Shown: piece by piece, positions 39,919 to 49,000 of the stretch
Layout: each line of letters starts with the position of its first letter
Position numbering within the stretch: position 1 is the stretch's first letter
DNA from: Thermoleophilia bacterium
Lineage (GTDB): Bacteria > Actinomycetota > Thermoleophilia > UBA2241
Length of the DNA: 64,000 bases
Assembly: GCA_041393415.1 (NCBI GenBank)
Contig: JAWKKE010000007.1
Span: 1 to 64,000 of the forward strand
Direction of reading: 5' to 3'
The notes under the pieces: model-generated
The model's database searches: none
What the model saw: only the letters and a program-made list of their open reading frames with translations
What the model was told of the DNA's origin: nothing
Position numbers and translations under genes: made by a program

Positions 39919-42069
39919 ATGCGCGATCGCGTCGCAACGTACTCAGCACGATCCTGGCGAGCCTTCTGGTTCTCGACACTGGTCCTCGGTGTGTTGCTTG
40001 CGCACCTTGTGGTGGCGTCGGCAGCTTTCGCGGGTCCTGGACAGCTCGTCGCGCAGCCGTACAGCGACGACTTCCGCGCCTATCAAGACGACATCAAGGC
40101 GCGGGCCGCCCTCGGTCTGGTGCGCGTACCGTGGGGCGCCCCGACTCTCATTCCGGCGACCATGCCGGCGCCGAGCGGAGACATCGTCTCGGCGTCCCTG
40201 CTCGGCACTCTGCCGACCTCGTTCGATCTGCGCACGCAGGGCAGGGTCTCGTCGGTGAAAGACCAGAACCCGTACGGCACCTGCTGGGCCTTCGCCACCT
40301 TCGCCTCCGCCGAATCGTGCCTGCTTCCCGGCGAGGCGCGCGACATTGCCGAAGACAACCTGGTGCTCAACGCGGGCTTCGACAATGGTGGTGATCCGTA
40401 CAACTACGGCGGCAACTTCCTTTGGTCGACCGCCTACCTGACGCGTTGGGGCGGCCCCGTCGACGAAGGCGAAGACACCTACGGCGATTCCGTGACGCCT
40501 GCCGGTCTGACGATCACCAAACACACGCAGGAGGTGCTCTTCGTGCCCGGCGGTGCCAGCGGCGCCGACACCGCCAACGTGAAGAGCGCTCTGATGAACT
40601 ACGGCGCCGTCGCCACCTCCATCCGCTGGGAGGCCGGCAGCTACGCGAGCAGCAACGCCGCCTACTACTACGGCGGCACGGATGCCACCAATCACGCCGT
40701 CACGATTGTAGGCTGGGACGACTCCTACGCTGCCGCCAATTTCGCGAGCTCACCCGGCGGCAGCGGTGCCTGGCTGGTCAAGAACAGCTGGGGCACCGGC
40801 TGGGGCCAATCCGGCTACTTCTGGGTTTCGTACTACGACACGTACTGCGGCACCGACCAGGTGTACAACGCCGTGTTCAACGGCCTTCAGTCGCCGACCA
40901 ACTACGGCGCCGTTTACTACTACGACCCACTCGGTCAGGTGAATACCGTCGGCTACAGCGACTCAACGGCCTACGGCGCCAACGTCTTCACGGCGAGCAG
41001 CAGCCAGCCCATCGTCGCCGTGGGCTTCTATACACACGTTCCCAATGAGACTTACACACTGTACGGCGGCAGTTCTCTGAGCAGCCTCTCGGCGCGCGGA
41101 TCGGGTACGATCGCGACGCCGGGCTACCACACGGTCGCCTACTCGACGCCGCTCGCAGTGACGTCCGCGTCCTCCTTCGCCGTCGCCGTCAAACTCACGA
41201 GCCCGGGCTTCGACTATCCGATCGCCTTCGAGGCGAAGGTCGCCAACTACTCTTCGGGAGCATCCGCGTCTGCCGGGCAGAGCTTCATCAGCTCCAACGG
41301 ATCCTCGTGGACCGATCTCACGAGCTGGAATTCGACTGCTAATGTCTGTCTCAAGGCCTACACCGCGACTGCGGTGACACCTACCCCGACGCCCACACCT
41401 ACGCCCACGCCTACACCTACCCCTGATCCAACACCCACTCCTGATCCAACGCCTACGCCGACTCCAACTCCCACACCTACGCCCACACCTACGCCGACGC
41501 CGGAGGACACGGAAGCCCCGGTCACGGAGGCGCACGGCGTGGACGCGCTCTGGCACAAGAAGCCGGTGGACGTGAGTTTCACGGCGACCGATTCCGGCTC
41601 GCCGGCGAGCGGCGTGGCCTACACGGAGTATCGGGTTGCGGACGGTGACTGGCAGGAGGGTACCGCCGTCCGGATCAGCCAGAACGGCGAGTCCGAGGTG
41701 TGGTACCGGTCGGCCGACAATGCCGGCAACACTGAGGTCGAGAAGAGCAGCGTCGTACGCGTTGACACGATCGGCCCCGTGGCCAAGGCGAGTAATGCCA
41801 CGGTGCGGCGTCGCAAGACCGCGACGATCAAGTTCCGCGTGAGCGACAACGTGAGCCCCAAGGTCAATTACACGGTCAAGATCACAAAGACGTCCGGCAA
41901 GGTCGTCAAGAAGCTCACGATGAAGACGTACCGCAACGCGGGTGTCGCGCGTCAGTGGAAGTTCACCTGCAATCTCGCCAAGGGGCGCTACCGGATTCGT
42001 GTCTATGCCGCAGACCTGGCGGGCAACTCGCAGCGCGTTCTCGGCAAGGCGACGCTCACAGTGAAGTAA
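39919..42069 (+). CDS. secreted papain-like (C1A) cysteine protease with lectin-like domain and PT linker (1)
   Basis: The 716-residue extracellular protein starts at ATG 39919 after GAGAGGGGGGACG. A long signal peptide ends near SAAFAGP. The C1A peptidase domain has Cys122 (GTCWAFATFASAES), His259 (TNHAVTIVGWDD) and Asn289 (KNSWGTGWGQSGYF). A beta-rich lectin-like domain found in bacterial C1A proteins follows (about 320-480). A Pro-Thr linker leads to an Ig-like domain (VDVSFTATDSGS). The last 95 residues form a module shared with two other secreted proteases in the window (GRYRIRVYAADLAGN). A paralogue lies at 51.8 kb. It is probably surface-located and could supply peptides for amino-acid fermentation (inference). 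Confidence 0.9.
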   Translation: MRDRVATYSARSWRAFWFSTLVLGVLLAHLVVASAAFAGPGQLVAQPYSDDFRAYQDDIKARAALGLVRVPWGAPTLIPATMPAPSGDIVSASLLGTLPTSFDLRTQGRVSSVKDQNPYGTCWAFATFASAESCLLPGEARDIAEDNLVLNAGFDNGGDPYNYGGNFLWSTAYLTRWGGPVDEGEDTYGDSVTPAGLTITKHTQEVLFVPGGASGADTANVKSALMNYGAVATSIRWEAGSYASSNAAYYYGGTDATNHAVTIVGWDDSYAAANFASSPGGSGAWLVKNSWGTGWGQSGYFWVSYYDTYCGTDQVYNAVFNGLQSPTNYGAVYYYDPLGQVNTVGYSDSTAYGANVFTASSSQPIVAVGFYTHVPNETYTLYGGSSLSSLSARGSGTIATPGYHTVAYSTPLAVTSASSFAVAVKLTSPGFDYPIAFEAKVANYSSGASASAGQSFISSNGSSWTDLTSWNSTANVCLKAYTATAVTPTPTPTPTPTPTPTPDPTPTPDPTPTPTPTPTPTPTPTPTPEDTEAPVTEAHGVDALWHKKPVDVSFTATDSGSPASGVAYTEYRVADGDWQEGTAVRISQNGESEVWYRSADNAGNTEVEKSSVVRVDTIGPVAKASNATVRRRKTATIKFRVSDNVSPKVNYTVKITKTSGKVVKKLTMKTYRNAGVARQWKFTCNLAKGRYRIRVYAADLAGNSQRVLGKATLTVK
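41377..41502 (+). repeat. Pro-Thr (with Pro-Asp) coding repeat linker
   Basis: About 42 codons read almost only Thr-Pro, with two Asp-Pro-Thr interruptions, built from ACx-CCx units of varying third base. It is an extended linker between the lectin-like and Ig-like domains of the protease. The varied third positions suggest selection on the peptide rather than recent slippage. Confidence 0.9.
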
Positions 42070-42094
42070 GGACGGCGAGAAGCATGGACGGCGA

Positions 42095-42123
42095 ACAGCC
42101 GGCTGCACGCAGCCGGCTGTTTG
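42095..42123. terminator. intrinsic terminator after the first C1A protease gene
   Basis: ACAGCCGGCTG (42095-42105) pairs perfectly with CAGCCGGCTGT (42110-42120) around a four-base loop, followed by TT. It lies 26 bases after the stop codon. A short U-run and a strong stem fit a rho-independent terminator. Confidence 0.8.
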
Positions 42124-42198
42124 CGTGAGGGTGACGGTCGCCGCGCGTGCTAGGCTTCCGGGCAACGGAATCCCTGCGCGCGGCCCTCGGAGGTAGTC

Positions 42199-43602
42199 GT
42201 GTCCGCCACTCGCCGAATCGACGCTCTGGTCGCTGAGATCGGTTCGACGACGACGGTCGTCTCGGCATTCGACGGGCTCCTTGGGTGGCCCCGCTCCAGG
42301 CCCCTCACTCTCGGCCAGGGGACGGCGCCCACATCGGTGGCCGCCGGCGATGTGACTCTTGGACTGCTGGCCGCCCGGGCGCAGCTCGAGGCGGCCACAG
42401 GGCCGCTGGCGCCGGATCTGGTCTTGGCCACCAGTTCGGCGGCAGGTGGCCTGCGCATGACGGTGCACGGACTTACGATGCGCATGACGGCGGCGGCCGC
42501 GCACGAGGCGGCTCTCGGCGCCGGCGCCGTCGTCAAGCTCGTCACGGCCGGCCGGTTACGCGACGCCGATCTGCGCCAGATCGACTCGCTGGCGCCGAAC
42601 CTCCTACTGCTCGCCGGCGGGGTGGATGGGGGCGACGTCGAGACCGTGCTCTACAACGCCGGTCGCTTGGCCGAGCTTTGTTCGCGCCCGCTGGTCGTGT
42701 ACGGCGGCAACTCTTCGGTCGCCGATGAGGTGCGAGAGCTCCTTCTTCAGGCCGGGTTCGCCATTCGCGTCACGACCAACGTCTACCCGGCGGTCGACGA
42801 GCTCGATATTGTCCCGGCGCGGACCGTGATTCACGACGCGTTCGAAGAGCACATCATCCACGCTCCGGGCATGGAGCGCATACGCGAGATCGTCGCCGGC
42901 GGCATCCTACCGACGCCCGGCGCCGCGCTGATCTCCGCCGAGGCGCTCGCCGCCGAGATCGGCGATCTCGTCGTCATCGACGTCGGTGGCGCCACGACCG
43001 ACGTCCACTCCGTGACCGAGGGCAGTGCAGAGCTCGCCGCCCTGCAAACGGAGCCTCAGCCGCACGCCAAGCGTACCGTCGAGGGCGACCTCGGCACGTT
43101 CGTGAGCGCGGAGCACGTGGCCGCCATGTTGCCGCCGGCGGCACGGCCGCGGCGGCTGCCGCCGGCGCTGCCCGCTTCCGATGAGGAGATTACGGCGGCG
43201 CTCGCGCTCGCGCGCCACGCCGCCGTGACCGCCGTCACGCGTCACGCCGGCCGGCTCGTCTCGCTCTACACGTCCACCGGCCGCACGACTGTTGTGCGCG
43301 GTCGCGATCTCACCGCCTGTCGCTGGGTGATCGGCACGGGCGGTGCGCTGACGCGGCTCCCCGGTGGTCGCGAGATCCTCACGGAGACGCTGGCACGTGA
43401 TGGCGGTGAGCATCTTCTGCCGCCGCGTGACGCCACATGTCTGCTGGACGACGACTACATTCTCGCCGCTTGCGGTGCGTTGCTGGCGCACTTTCCCGCC
43501 GGAGCCGTTGTGGCGCTCTTGCGGGCAAGCCTTGGGATGGACGAACTCGACCAGAACGCGCGAGTTCAGGACTCGCTCGATTCTCGGCGACCACAACAAT
43601 GA
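42199..43602 (+). CDS. GlmL/MutL-family protein (B12 aminomutase or mutase accessory)
   Basis: This 467-residue protein has an actin/Hsp70-like ATPase fold. It begins ALVAEIGSTTTVVSAFDGL (phosphate 1 loop), and LVVIDVGGATTDVHSV (phosphate 2) and GTGGALTRLPGG follow. The family, named for GlmL of the glutamate mutase operon and unrelated to mismatch-repair MutL, accompanies adenosylcobalamin aminomutases and is thought to maintain or reactivate them. No mutase subunit is in this window. The ornithine racemase at 53.6 kb is the usual partner of the B12-dependent D-ornithine aminomutase, so an ornithine-related role is plausible. The start at 42199 follows GGAGGTAGTC. Confidence 0.88.
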   Translation: MSATRRIDALVAEIGSTTTVVSAFDGLLGWPRSRPLTLGQGTAPTSVAAGDVTLGLLAARAQLEAATGPLAPDLVLATSSAAGGLRMTVHGLTMRMTAAAAHEAALGAGAVVKLVTAGRLRDADLRQIDSLAPNLLLLAGGVDGGDVETVLYNAGRLAELCSRPLVVYGGNSSVADEVRELLLQAGFAIRVTTNVYPAVDELDIVPARTVIHDAFEEHIIHAPGMERIREIVAGGILPTPGAALISAEALAAEIGDLVVIDVGGATTDVHSVTEGSAELAALQTEPQPHAKRTVEGDLGTFVSAEHVAAMLPPAARPRRLPPALPASDEEITAALALARHAAVTAVTRHAGRLVSLYTSTGRTTVVRGRDLTACRWVIGTGGALTRLPGGREILTETLARDGGEHLLPPRDATCLLDDDYILAACGALLAHFPAGAVVALLRASLGMDELDQNARVQDSLDSRRPQQ

Positions 43603-43675
43603 GAGTGGGAGTATTGGCTAACGTTTCGGTAGCACAGCCAGATTCTAACGGAGCTTGTGCCGCTACTGGTATTGA

Positions 43676-43700
43676 TATACTCGGACCATTGTTGATGGTC
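43676..43700 (+). promoter_or_regulatory. extended -10 promoter followed by an inverted repeat
   Basis: TATACT at 43676-43681 is preceded by TGA, an extended -10 motif. Eight bases after its first base begins the inverted repeat GACCAT-TGTTG-ATGGTC (43684-43700), which would cover the transcription start. It precedes the small membrane protein and M6-like protease genes. Its position resembles the repeats that follow the -10 boxes at 53.6 and 54.8 kb, but the sequence differs. Confidence 0.5.
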
Positions 43701-43719
43701 TATCGAGGGGAGTATCGGC

Positions 43720-43887
43720 GTGAAAGATCGGATGGTGATCGTCGCGGTCGTCATTGTCATCATTGCGATGGCGCTGCTTGTCGGCCGGATGATCATGTCC
43801 GAGAGCTCGGGCAAACGCGTACAGCGCAGAGGCCCGTACGTGACACAGTGCCGCTGGCCTCAGGTGTGGGCCCCACTCGTCGGCTGA
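43720..43887 (+). CDS. 55-residue single-pass membrane protein
   Basis: GTG 43720 follows GGGGAG by seven bases and opens 55 codons to TGA at 43885-43887. The product starts with a charged tip (KDRM), then a long hydrophobic helix (VIVAVVIVIIAMALLVGRMI) and a basic, Trp-containing tail. It lies downstream of its own promoter-like element and overlaps by up to 40 bases the start region of the M6-like protease gene in another frame. Translational coupling to that gene, which lacks a good ribosome site, is plausible. No family is recognised. Confidence 0.6.
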   Translation: MKDRMVIVAVVIVIIAMALLVGRMIMSESSGKRVQRRGPYVTQCRWPQVWAPLVG

Positions 43888-45959
43888 GGGCTGATTCCGA
43901 TCGCGCCGGTGCGCGCGGCATCCGCGTTCTGTCTGTCTTGTGTTTGGCGCTCATCGCACTCCTTGTCTTCCCGTCGTTGGCAGCGGCGGTTCCGCCGAGT
44001 CCCCAGCTAAGAGAGCGTGCCGCAGCCGACGAGCTTCTGGCGGCACGCTTGTCGAGGCTTGCGGAGCGTCAGCAGACGGCCGGTGTCGATGCCGGCGCGG
44101 CTGCGGCCGCCGGCCTTCTTGCCGAGCCGTCCTCCGCCGGCGCGCTTTCCGGCGCTGCCGCTTCGTCGCCGGTTCAGCGTGCAGCGCCCGCGACCGGCGA
44201 TCTCGCCACGCTCGTGCTGCTGGTCGATTTCCGCGACGCGCCGGGGACGCTCGCGCCGGGGTGGTTCGACGACTTCTTCTTCGCCGATGTCTTCGGTCCC
44301 ACGAGTGTCCGTGGCTACTTCCGCGAGATCTCGTACGGCACGCTGGCGACGCGCGGGGCGCTCGACGTCGTGACCTCGGATCTTCCCTCCGCGAGCGGCT
44401 GGGTGCGCCTGCCGCAGCCGCTCTCGTTCTATGTCTCCGGCGGCGACAACGGCACCGGCTCGTATCCGGGCAATGCGCAACGAATGGTGGAAGACGCCGT
44501 GGCCGCCGCCGATCCGCTCATCGACTTCAGCGCCTACGACAGCAACGGCGACGGCTTTGTCGATAACCTCTTCGTCGTGCATGCCGGTCGCGGCGCCGAG
44601 CTCACCGGGCAGGCTGGCGATGTCTGGTCGCACCAGTGGCAGACCACGCGTCCTGTGTTCGCCGACGGAGTCTCCGTCCTCACCTACTCAACCGAGCCCG
44701 AGTACTGGCGCACCCCTGGTGATATGACCGTCGGCGTCTACGCGCACGAGATGTGTCACGTGCTCGGCCTCGTCGATCTGTACGATCGCGATTTCACGAG
44801 CTCCGGTGTGGGCGAGTGGAGCCTCATGGGCAGCGGGAGTTGGAATGGGCACGACGGGGACTCGCCGGCGCGCCTCGATGCCTGGTCGGCGGCGCGCCTC
44901 GGGTGGTTGCGCCCGAGGACCGTCGCGGAACCGCCGGCGGAGGTGGCTCTGGAGGAGGTCGCCGCCTCAGCGACCGTGAGCGCGGTCAAGATCTACCCGG
45001 ACGGGCGCTCTGGTGGTCCCGAGTACTTTCTCGTCGAGAACCGGCAGCAGACCGGCACCGATGCGGCTCTGCCGGGTGCCGGGCTGCTCGTCTGGCATGT
45101 CGACGAGCGTCTGCTCGGCGAGGACTACCTCAACGACGACGAGGAGCACAAGCTCGTCGATCTCGAGGAGGCCGGTGGTGCCCAGGACCTCGACACGCCG
45201 TGGGCGTTCGCCGGTCCTGAGGATCCGTTCCCGGGATCTGCCGATGCGCGCGCGTTCAGCGACGGTACGTCGCCCAGCGCGCGCACTTACGACGGCTCGA
45301 ACTCCGGCGTCAAAGTCCTCGACGTGAGCGCCAGTGGCGCCGTGATGACGGCGCGCATCGGTGTCGGCGCGCCGGGCGACGGCCTCGCCCCGACCCTGGC
45401 GATCGCCGGCGCGAGCGACGGCGCCGCCTATCGCTCGGAGGTTGCCGTCGCGCTCACGGCCGCCGACGAGGTCGGCGGATCCGGCGTCGCCGCCATCCGC
45501 TACACGCTCGATGGCGGCGCCCGTCAGATTGTCGCCGCCGCCACGGCGGAGGTCCGTGTGCCGGCCGTTCCCAACGGTCTGCACGTGCTCACGGCGCGTG
45601 CCGCGGACGTGGCCGGCAACGAGTCCCCGCCGGCGACGGTGACCTTCGTCACCGACACGCGCGGCCCTGTCGGCTACGGTCGCGACGCCAGTGGCCGCCG
45701 CGGTCGCGCCGTGACTCTCAAGTACAAGTTCGGCGATGCCTTGAGTCCGACGGTGCAGAACGTGCGCCTCGTCGTCAGGAGCAGCGCGGGCGCGATCGTT
45801 CGCACCGTTCATGTGGCCGCGATGCGCGCTACGGGGCGTTGGTACGCGGCCAAGTGGACACCCAAGCGGGCGGGGACCTATCGCTACTGGGTGTACGGCC
45901 GCGACGAAGCCGGCAACGCTCAGGCGATACTCGGCCGCGGAACGATCCGGGTGCGTTGA
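43848..45959 (+). CDS. secreted M6-like (immune inhibitor A type) metalloprotease
   Basis: This zinc protease is exported. After a basic N terminus and signal helix (VLCLALIALLVFPSLAAAV) comes a propeptide-like region. The catalytic domain carries HEMCHVLGLVDLYD (His300 and His304 with Glu301, the HExxHxxGxxD zincin motif of the M6 family). An EYFLVENRQQTG-type domain, an Ig-like repeat (VALTAADEVGGSG) and a C-terminal module shared with the two C1A proteases (YRYWVYGRDEAGN) complete it. The frame is open from 43437, but only the part from about GTG 43848 or 43866 looks like protein. Neither start has a clear ribosome site, and both overlap the small membrane gene upstream. Confidence 0.85.
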   Translation: MPLASGVGPTRRLRADSDRAGARGIRVLSVLCLALIALLVFPSLAAAVPPSPQLRERAAADELLAARLSRLAERQQTAGVDAGAAAAAGLLAEPSSAGALSGAAASSPVQRAAPATGDLATLVLLVDFRDAPGTLAPGWFDDFFFADVFGPTSVRGYFREISYGTLATRGALDVVTSDLPSASGWVRLPQPLSFYVSGGDNGTGSYPGNAQRMVEDAVAAADPLIDFSAYDSNGDGFVDNLFVVHAGRGAELTGQAGDVWSHQWQTTRPVFADGVSVLTYSTEPEYWRTPGDMTVGVYAHEMCHVLGLVDLYDRDFTSSGVGEWSLMGSGSWNGHDGDSPARLDAWSAARLGWLRPRTVAEPPAEVALEEVAASATVSAVKIYPDGRSGGPEYFLVENRQQTGTDAALPGAGLLVWHVDERLLGEDYLNDDEEHKLVDLEEAGGAQDLDTPWAFAGPEDPFPGSADARAFSDGTSPSARTYDGSNSGVKVLDVSASGAVMTARIGVGAPGDGLAPTLAIAGASDGAAYRSEVAVALTAADEVGGSGVAAIRYTLDGGARQIVAAATAEVRVPAVPNGLHVLTARAADVAGNESPPATVTFVTDTRGPVGYGRDASGRRGRAVTLKYKFGDALSPTVQNVRLVVRSSAGAIVRTVHVAAMRATGRWYAAKWTPKRAGTYRYWVYGRDEAGNAQAILGRGTIRVR

Positions 45960-46092
45960 GGTCCATTCGCCCGCCCGTGCTGCTCGCGGGTTAGACGTCC
46001 GCGGTGTGGAGTACAGTTGATGGCGTGGTGCGCGTCGCCGAGAGGCCGCGCGAGCTTGAAGGTCGAGCACGGACCCGGAATGGGGTGGCGGA

Positions 46093-49000
46093 GTGGCGGA
46101 CGTGCCGCGAGACGGAGGTGAAGCGCCCCCGCAGCACGGCGCGGCGCAGGCGGTTCTTGCGCAGTTCACGCCCGCGGTGCGCGCCTGGTTTGCGAGCGCA
46201 TTTGTAGAGCCGACCGCGGCGCAGATCGCGGCGTGGCCGGCGATCGCCGCCGGCGGGCATGCACTCATCGCCGCGCCGACCGGATCGGGCAAGACGTTGG
46301 CGGCGTTTCTCTGGGCGCTCGATCGACTCGTGGCGGAGCCACCCGGAGTCGAGCGCCCACGCGTCGGGCCGCGGCTCGTCTACGTCTCACCGCTCAAGGC
46401 GCTCGGCTACGATGTGCAACGAAACCTGCGCGCGCCGTTGCGGGGCATCGGTGCCGACCTGCGCGTCGCCACCCGTACCGGCGACACGCCCGCTAGTGAT
46501 CGTCGCGCCATGATGCGCACGCCGCCGGACATTCTCATCACCACGCCGGAGTCGCTCTTCCTCATGCTCACGTCGCAGGCGCGCCGGCTCTTCACCGCCA
46601 CCGAATGGGTCATCCTCGACGAGATCCACGCCGTCGCGCCGACCAAACGAGGCGCCCACCTGGCGCTGACGCTCGAGCGTCTCGTCGAGCAAGCTCAACG
46701 TGATGTGCAGCGCATCGGACTTTCGGCGACACAGAAGCCGCTCGACGAGGTCGGCCGCTACCTGGTCGGTCCTGGGCGCGATTGCGCCATCGTCGACGCC
46801 GGCGTGCGCAAACCGCTCGACCTTCGTATTCAGGTGCCGGTGGAGTCCATGGTTGCGCCACATACACCCATCGAGCTGTCGAGTCTTCAGGGTGGCGAGC
46901 CGACGCGCCGCTCCATTTGGCCGGCGATCTATCCTGAGCTGCTGCGGCTGGTGCGCGCCCACCGCTCGACGCTCATCTTCGTCAACAATCGTCGCGCCGC
47001 AGAGCGTATCGCTCTGCGTCTGAACGACCTGGCCGCCGGTGAGGGCGCGGACCTCGGATCCATCGCCCGCGCCCATCACGGATCGCTGTCGCGTGAGGAA
47101 CGGTTGACCGTCGAGAGCCAGCTCAAGGAAGGCACGCTTCCATGTCTCGTCGCCACGTCTTCGCTCGAACTCGGCATCGACATGGGGGCGATTGATCTCG
47201 TTGTGCAGATCGAGTCGCCCAAGTCGGTCGCCGCCGGACTGCAGCGGATCGGCCGCGCCGGCCACGGCGTCGGAGAGGTCTCACGTGGCCGCATCTTTCC
47301 CAAGTTCCGCGCCGATCTCTTGGAGTGCGCGGTGGTCGCGCGGCGCATGCGTGAGGGCCTCATCGAGACGACGGTAGTGCCGCGCAATCCACTCGATGTG
47401 CTCGCGCAGCAGGTTGTCGCGATCGCCTGTGATGCCGGCGACGAGGGCGTCGCCGTCGACGATCTCGAGGCCCTGATACGGCGTACGTGGACGTACGCGG
47501 ATCTGTCGCGTCGGCAGTTGAAGAACGTCCTCGACATGCTCGATGGGCGCTACCCCTCGCACGAGTTCGGCGAGCTGCGGGCGCGGATCGTGTGGGACCG
47601 TGAGGCCGAGACGATCCGCGCCCGACCCGGAGCGCGTGCGCTCGTAGTTGCCAACGCCGGGACCATCCCCGACCGTGGTCTGTTCACCGTCAACCTGCCG
47701 GATGGACGGCGCGTCGGCGAGCTGGACGAGGAGATGGTGTATGAGGCGCGCGTGGGGCAGACATTTCTTCTCGGGGCTACGTCGTGGCGCATCGAGGAGA
47801 TCACGCGCGATCGGGTGATCGTAAGTCCGCGGCCCGGTGCGGCTGCCGCGGTCCCGTTCTGGCACGGCGAATCGGTTGGGCGACCACGTGAGCTCGGTGA
47901 GGCGATCGGCGCCTTCGCGCGTTGGGCGGTTGAGCAGGATGAGGCGACACTTGCGCGCGAGTACGATCTCGACCCCGCCGCCGCCCGCAATCTGCTCGAG
48001 TACCTCCGCGAGCAACGGGCGGCAACACGCGCACTTCCCTCGGATCGTTGCGTCGTTGTGGAGCGCTTCCGAGACGAGATCGGCGACTGGCGGCTCTGCC
48101 TGCTCACTCCATTCGGCGGGCGCGTTCACGCCGCCTGGGGGCTTGCGCTGGCCGCTCGCGTGCGCGCGCAGCTCGGGTTGGATCCCGGTGTGATCTGGTC
48201 GGACGACGGCGTTGTCTTGCACTTGCCGGACGCGGACGAGGCGCCTGCCGGCGAGCTGGCGCTGATCTCGCCGGACGAGGCCGAGGAGCTCGTGGTCGCC
48301 GAGTTGGGCAAGAGCGCCCTCTTCGGCGCGCGCTTCCGCGAGAGCGCGGCGCGCGCCCTGCTCATCCCGCGCGCTCGCCCCGGCCGTCGTACGCCGCTCT
48401 GGCAGCAGCGTCTCAAGGCGCAGGCGCTGCTTGAGGTGGCGCGCCGCTACCCCGAGTTTCCGATCGTGCTCGAGACGTACCGCGAGTGCCTGCGTGATGT
48501 TCTCGACGTCCCCGGTCTGGTCGATATCGTGCGGCGCTTGGCTTCGGGTGAGATCGCGCTCGTGGAGGTAGAGACGGCCGACGCGTCGCCGTTCGCCGCC
48601 TCGCTGCTCTTCGACTACATCGCGGCTTACATGTATGAGGACGACACGCCACGCGCGGAACGGCGGGCGCTGGCACTGGCGCTCGACCGCGATCTTCTGC
48701 GCGAGCTGATCGGTCAGGAGGATCTGCGCGAGCTGCTCGATGCCGCTGCGGTGACGCAGGTCGAGGAGGAGTTGCAGCATCGCGCCGAGGGCCGGCGAGC
48801 GCGCGATCGCGATGGCGTTGACGATCTCCTGCGTGCCCTCGGCGATCTGAACGAAGATGAGGTTCGGCGCCGGGTGACGGAGCCAGAGGAGGCGGCGTCG
48901 TGGCTGGCGGCCCTCGAGGGCGAAGGTCGCGCGCTGCGGGTGCGCATCGCCGGAGAGACGCGCTGGATTGCCGCCAGCGATGCAGGCATGTACCGTGACG

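Noticed and set aside
41377..41502. Repeat array considered as CRISPR or a minisatellite
   Set aside because: It is an in-frame Thr-Pro coding repeat with varied third bases and no spacer structure.
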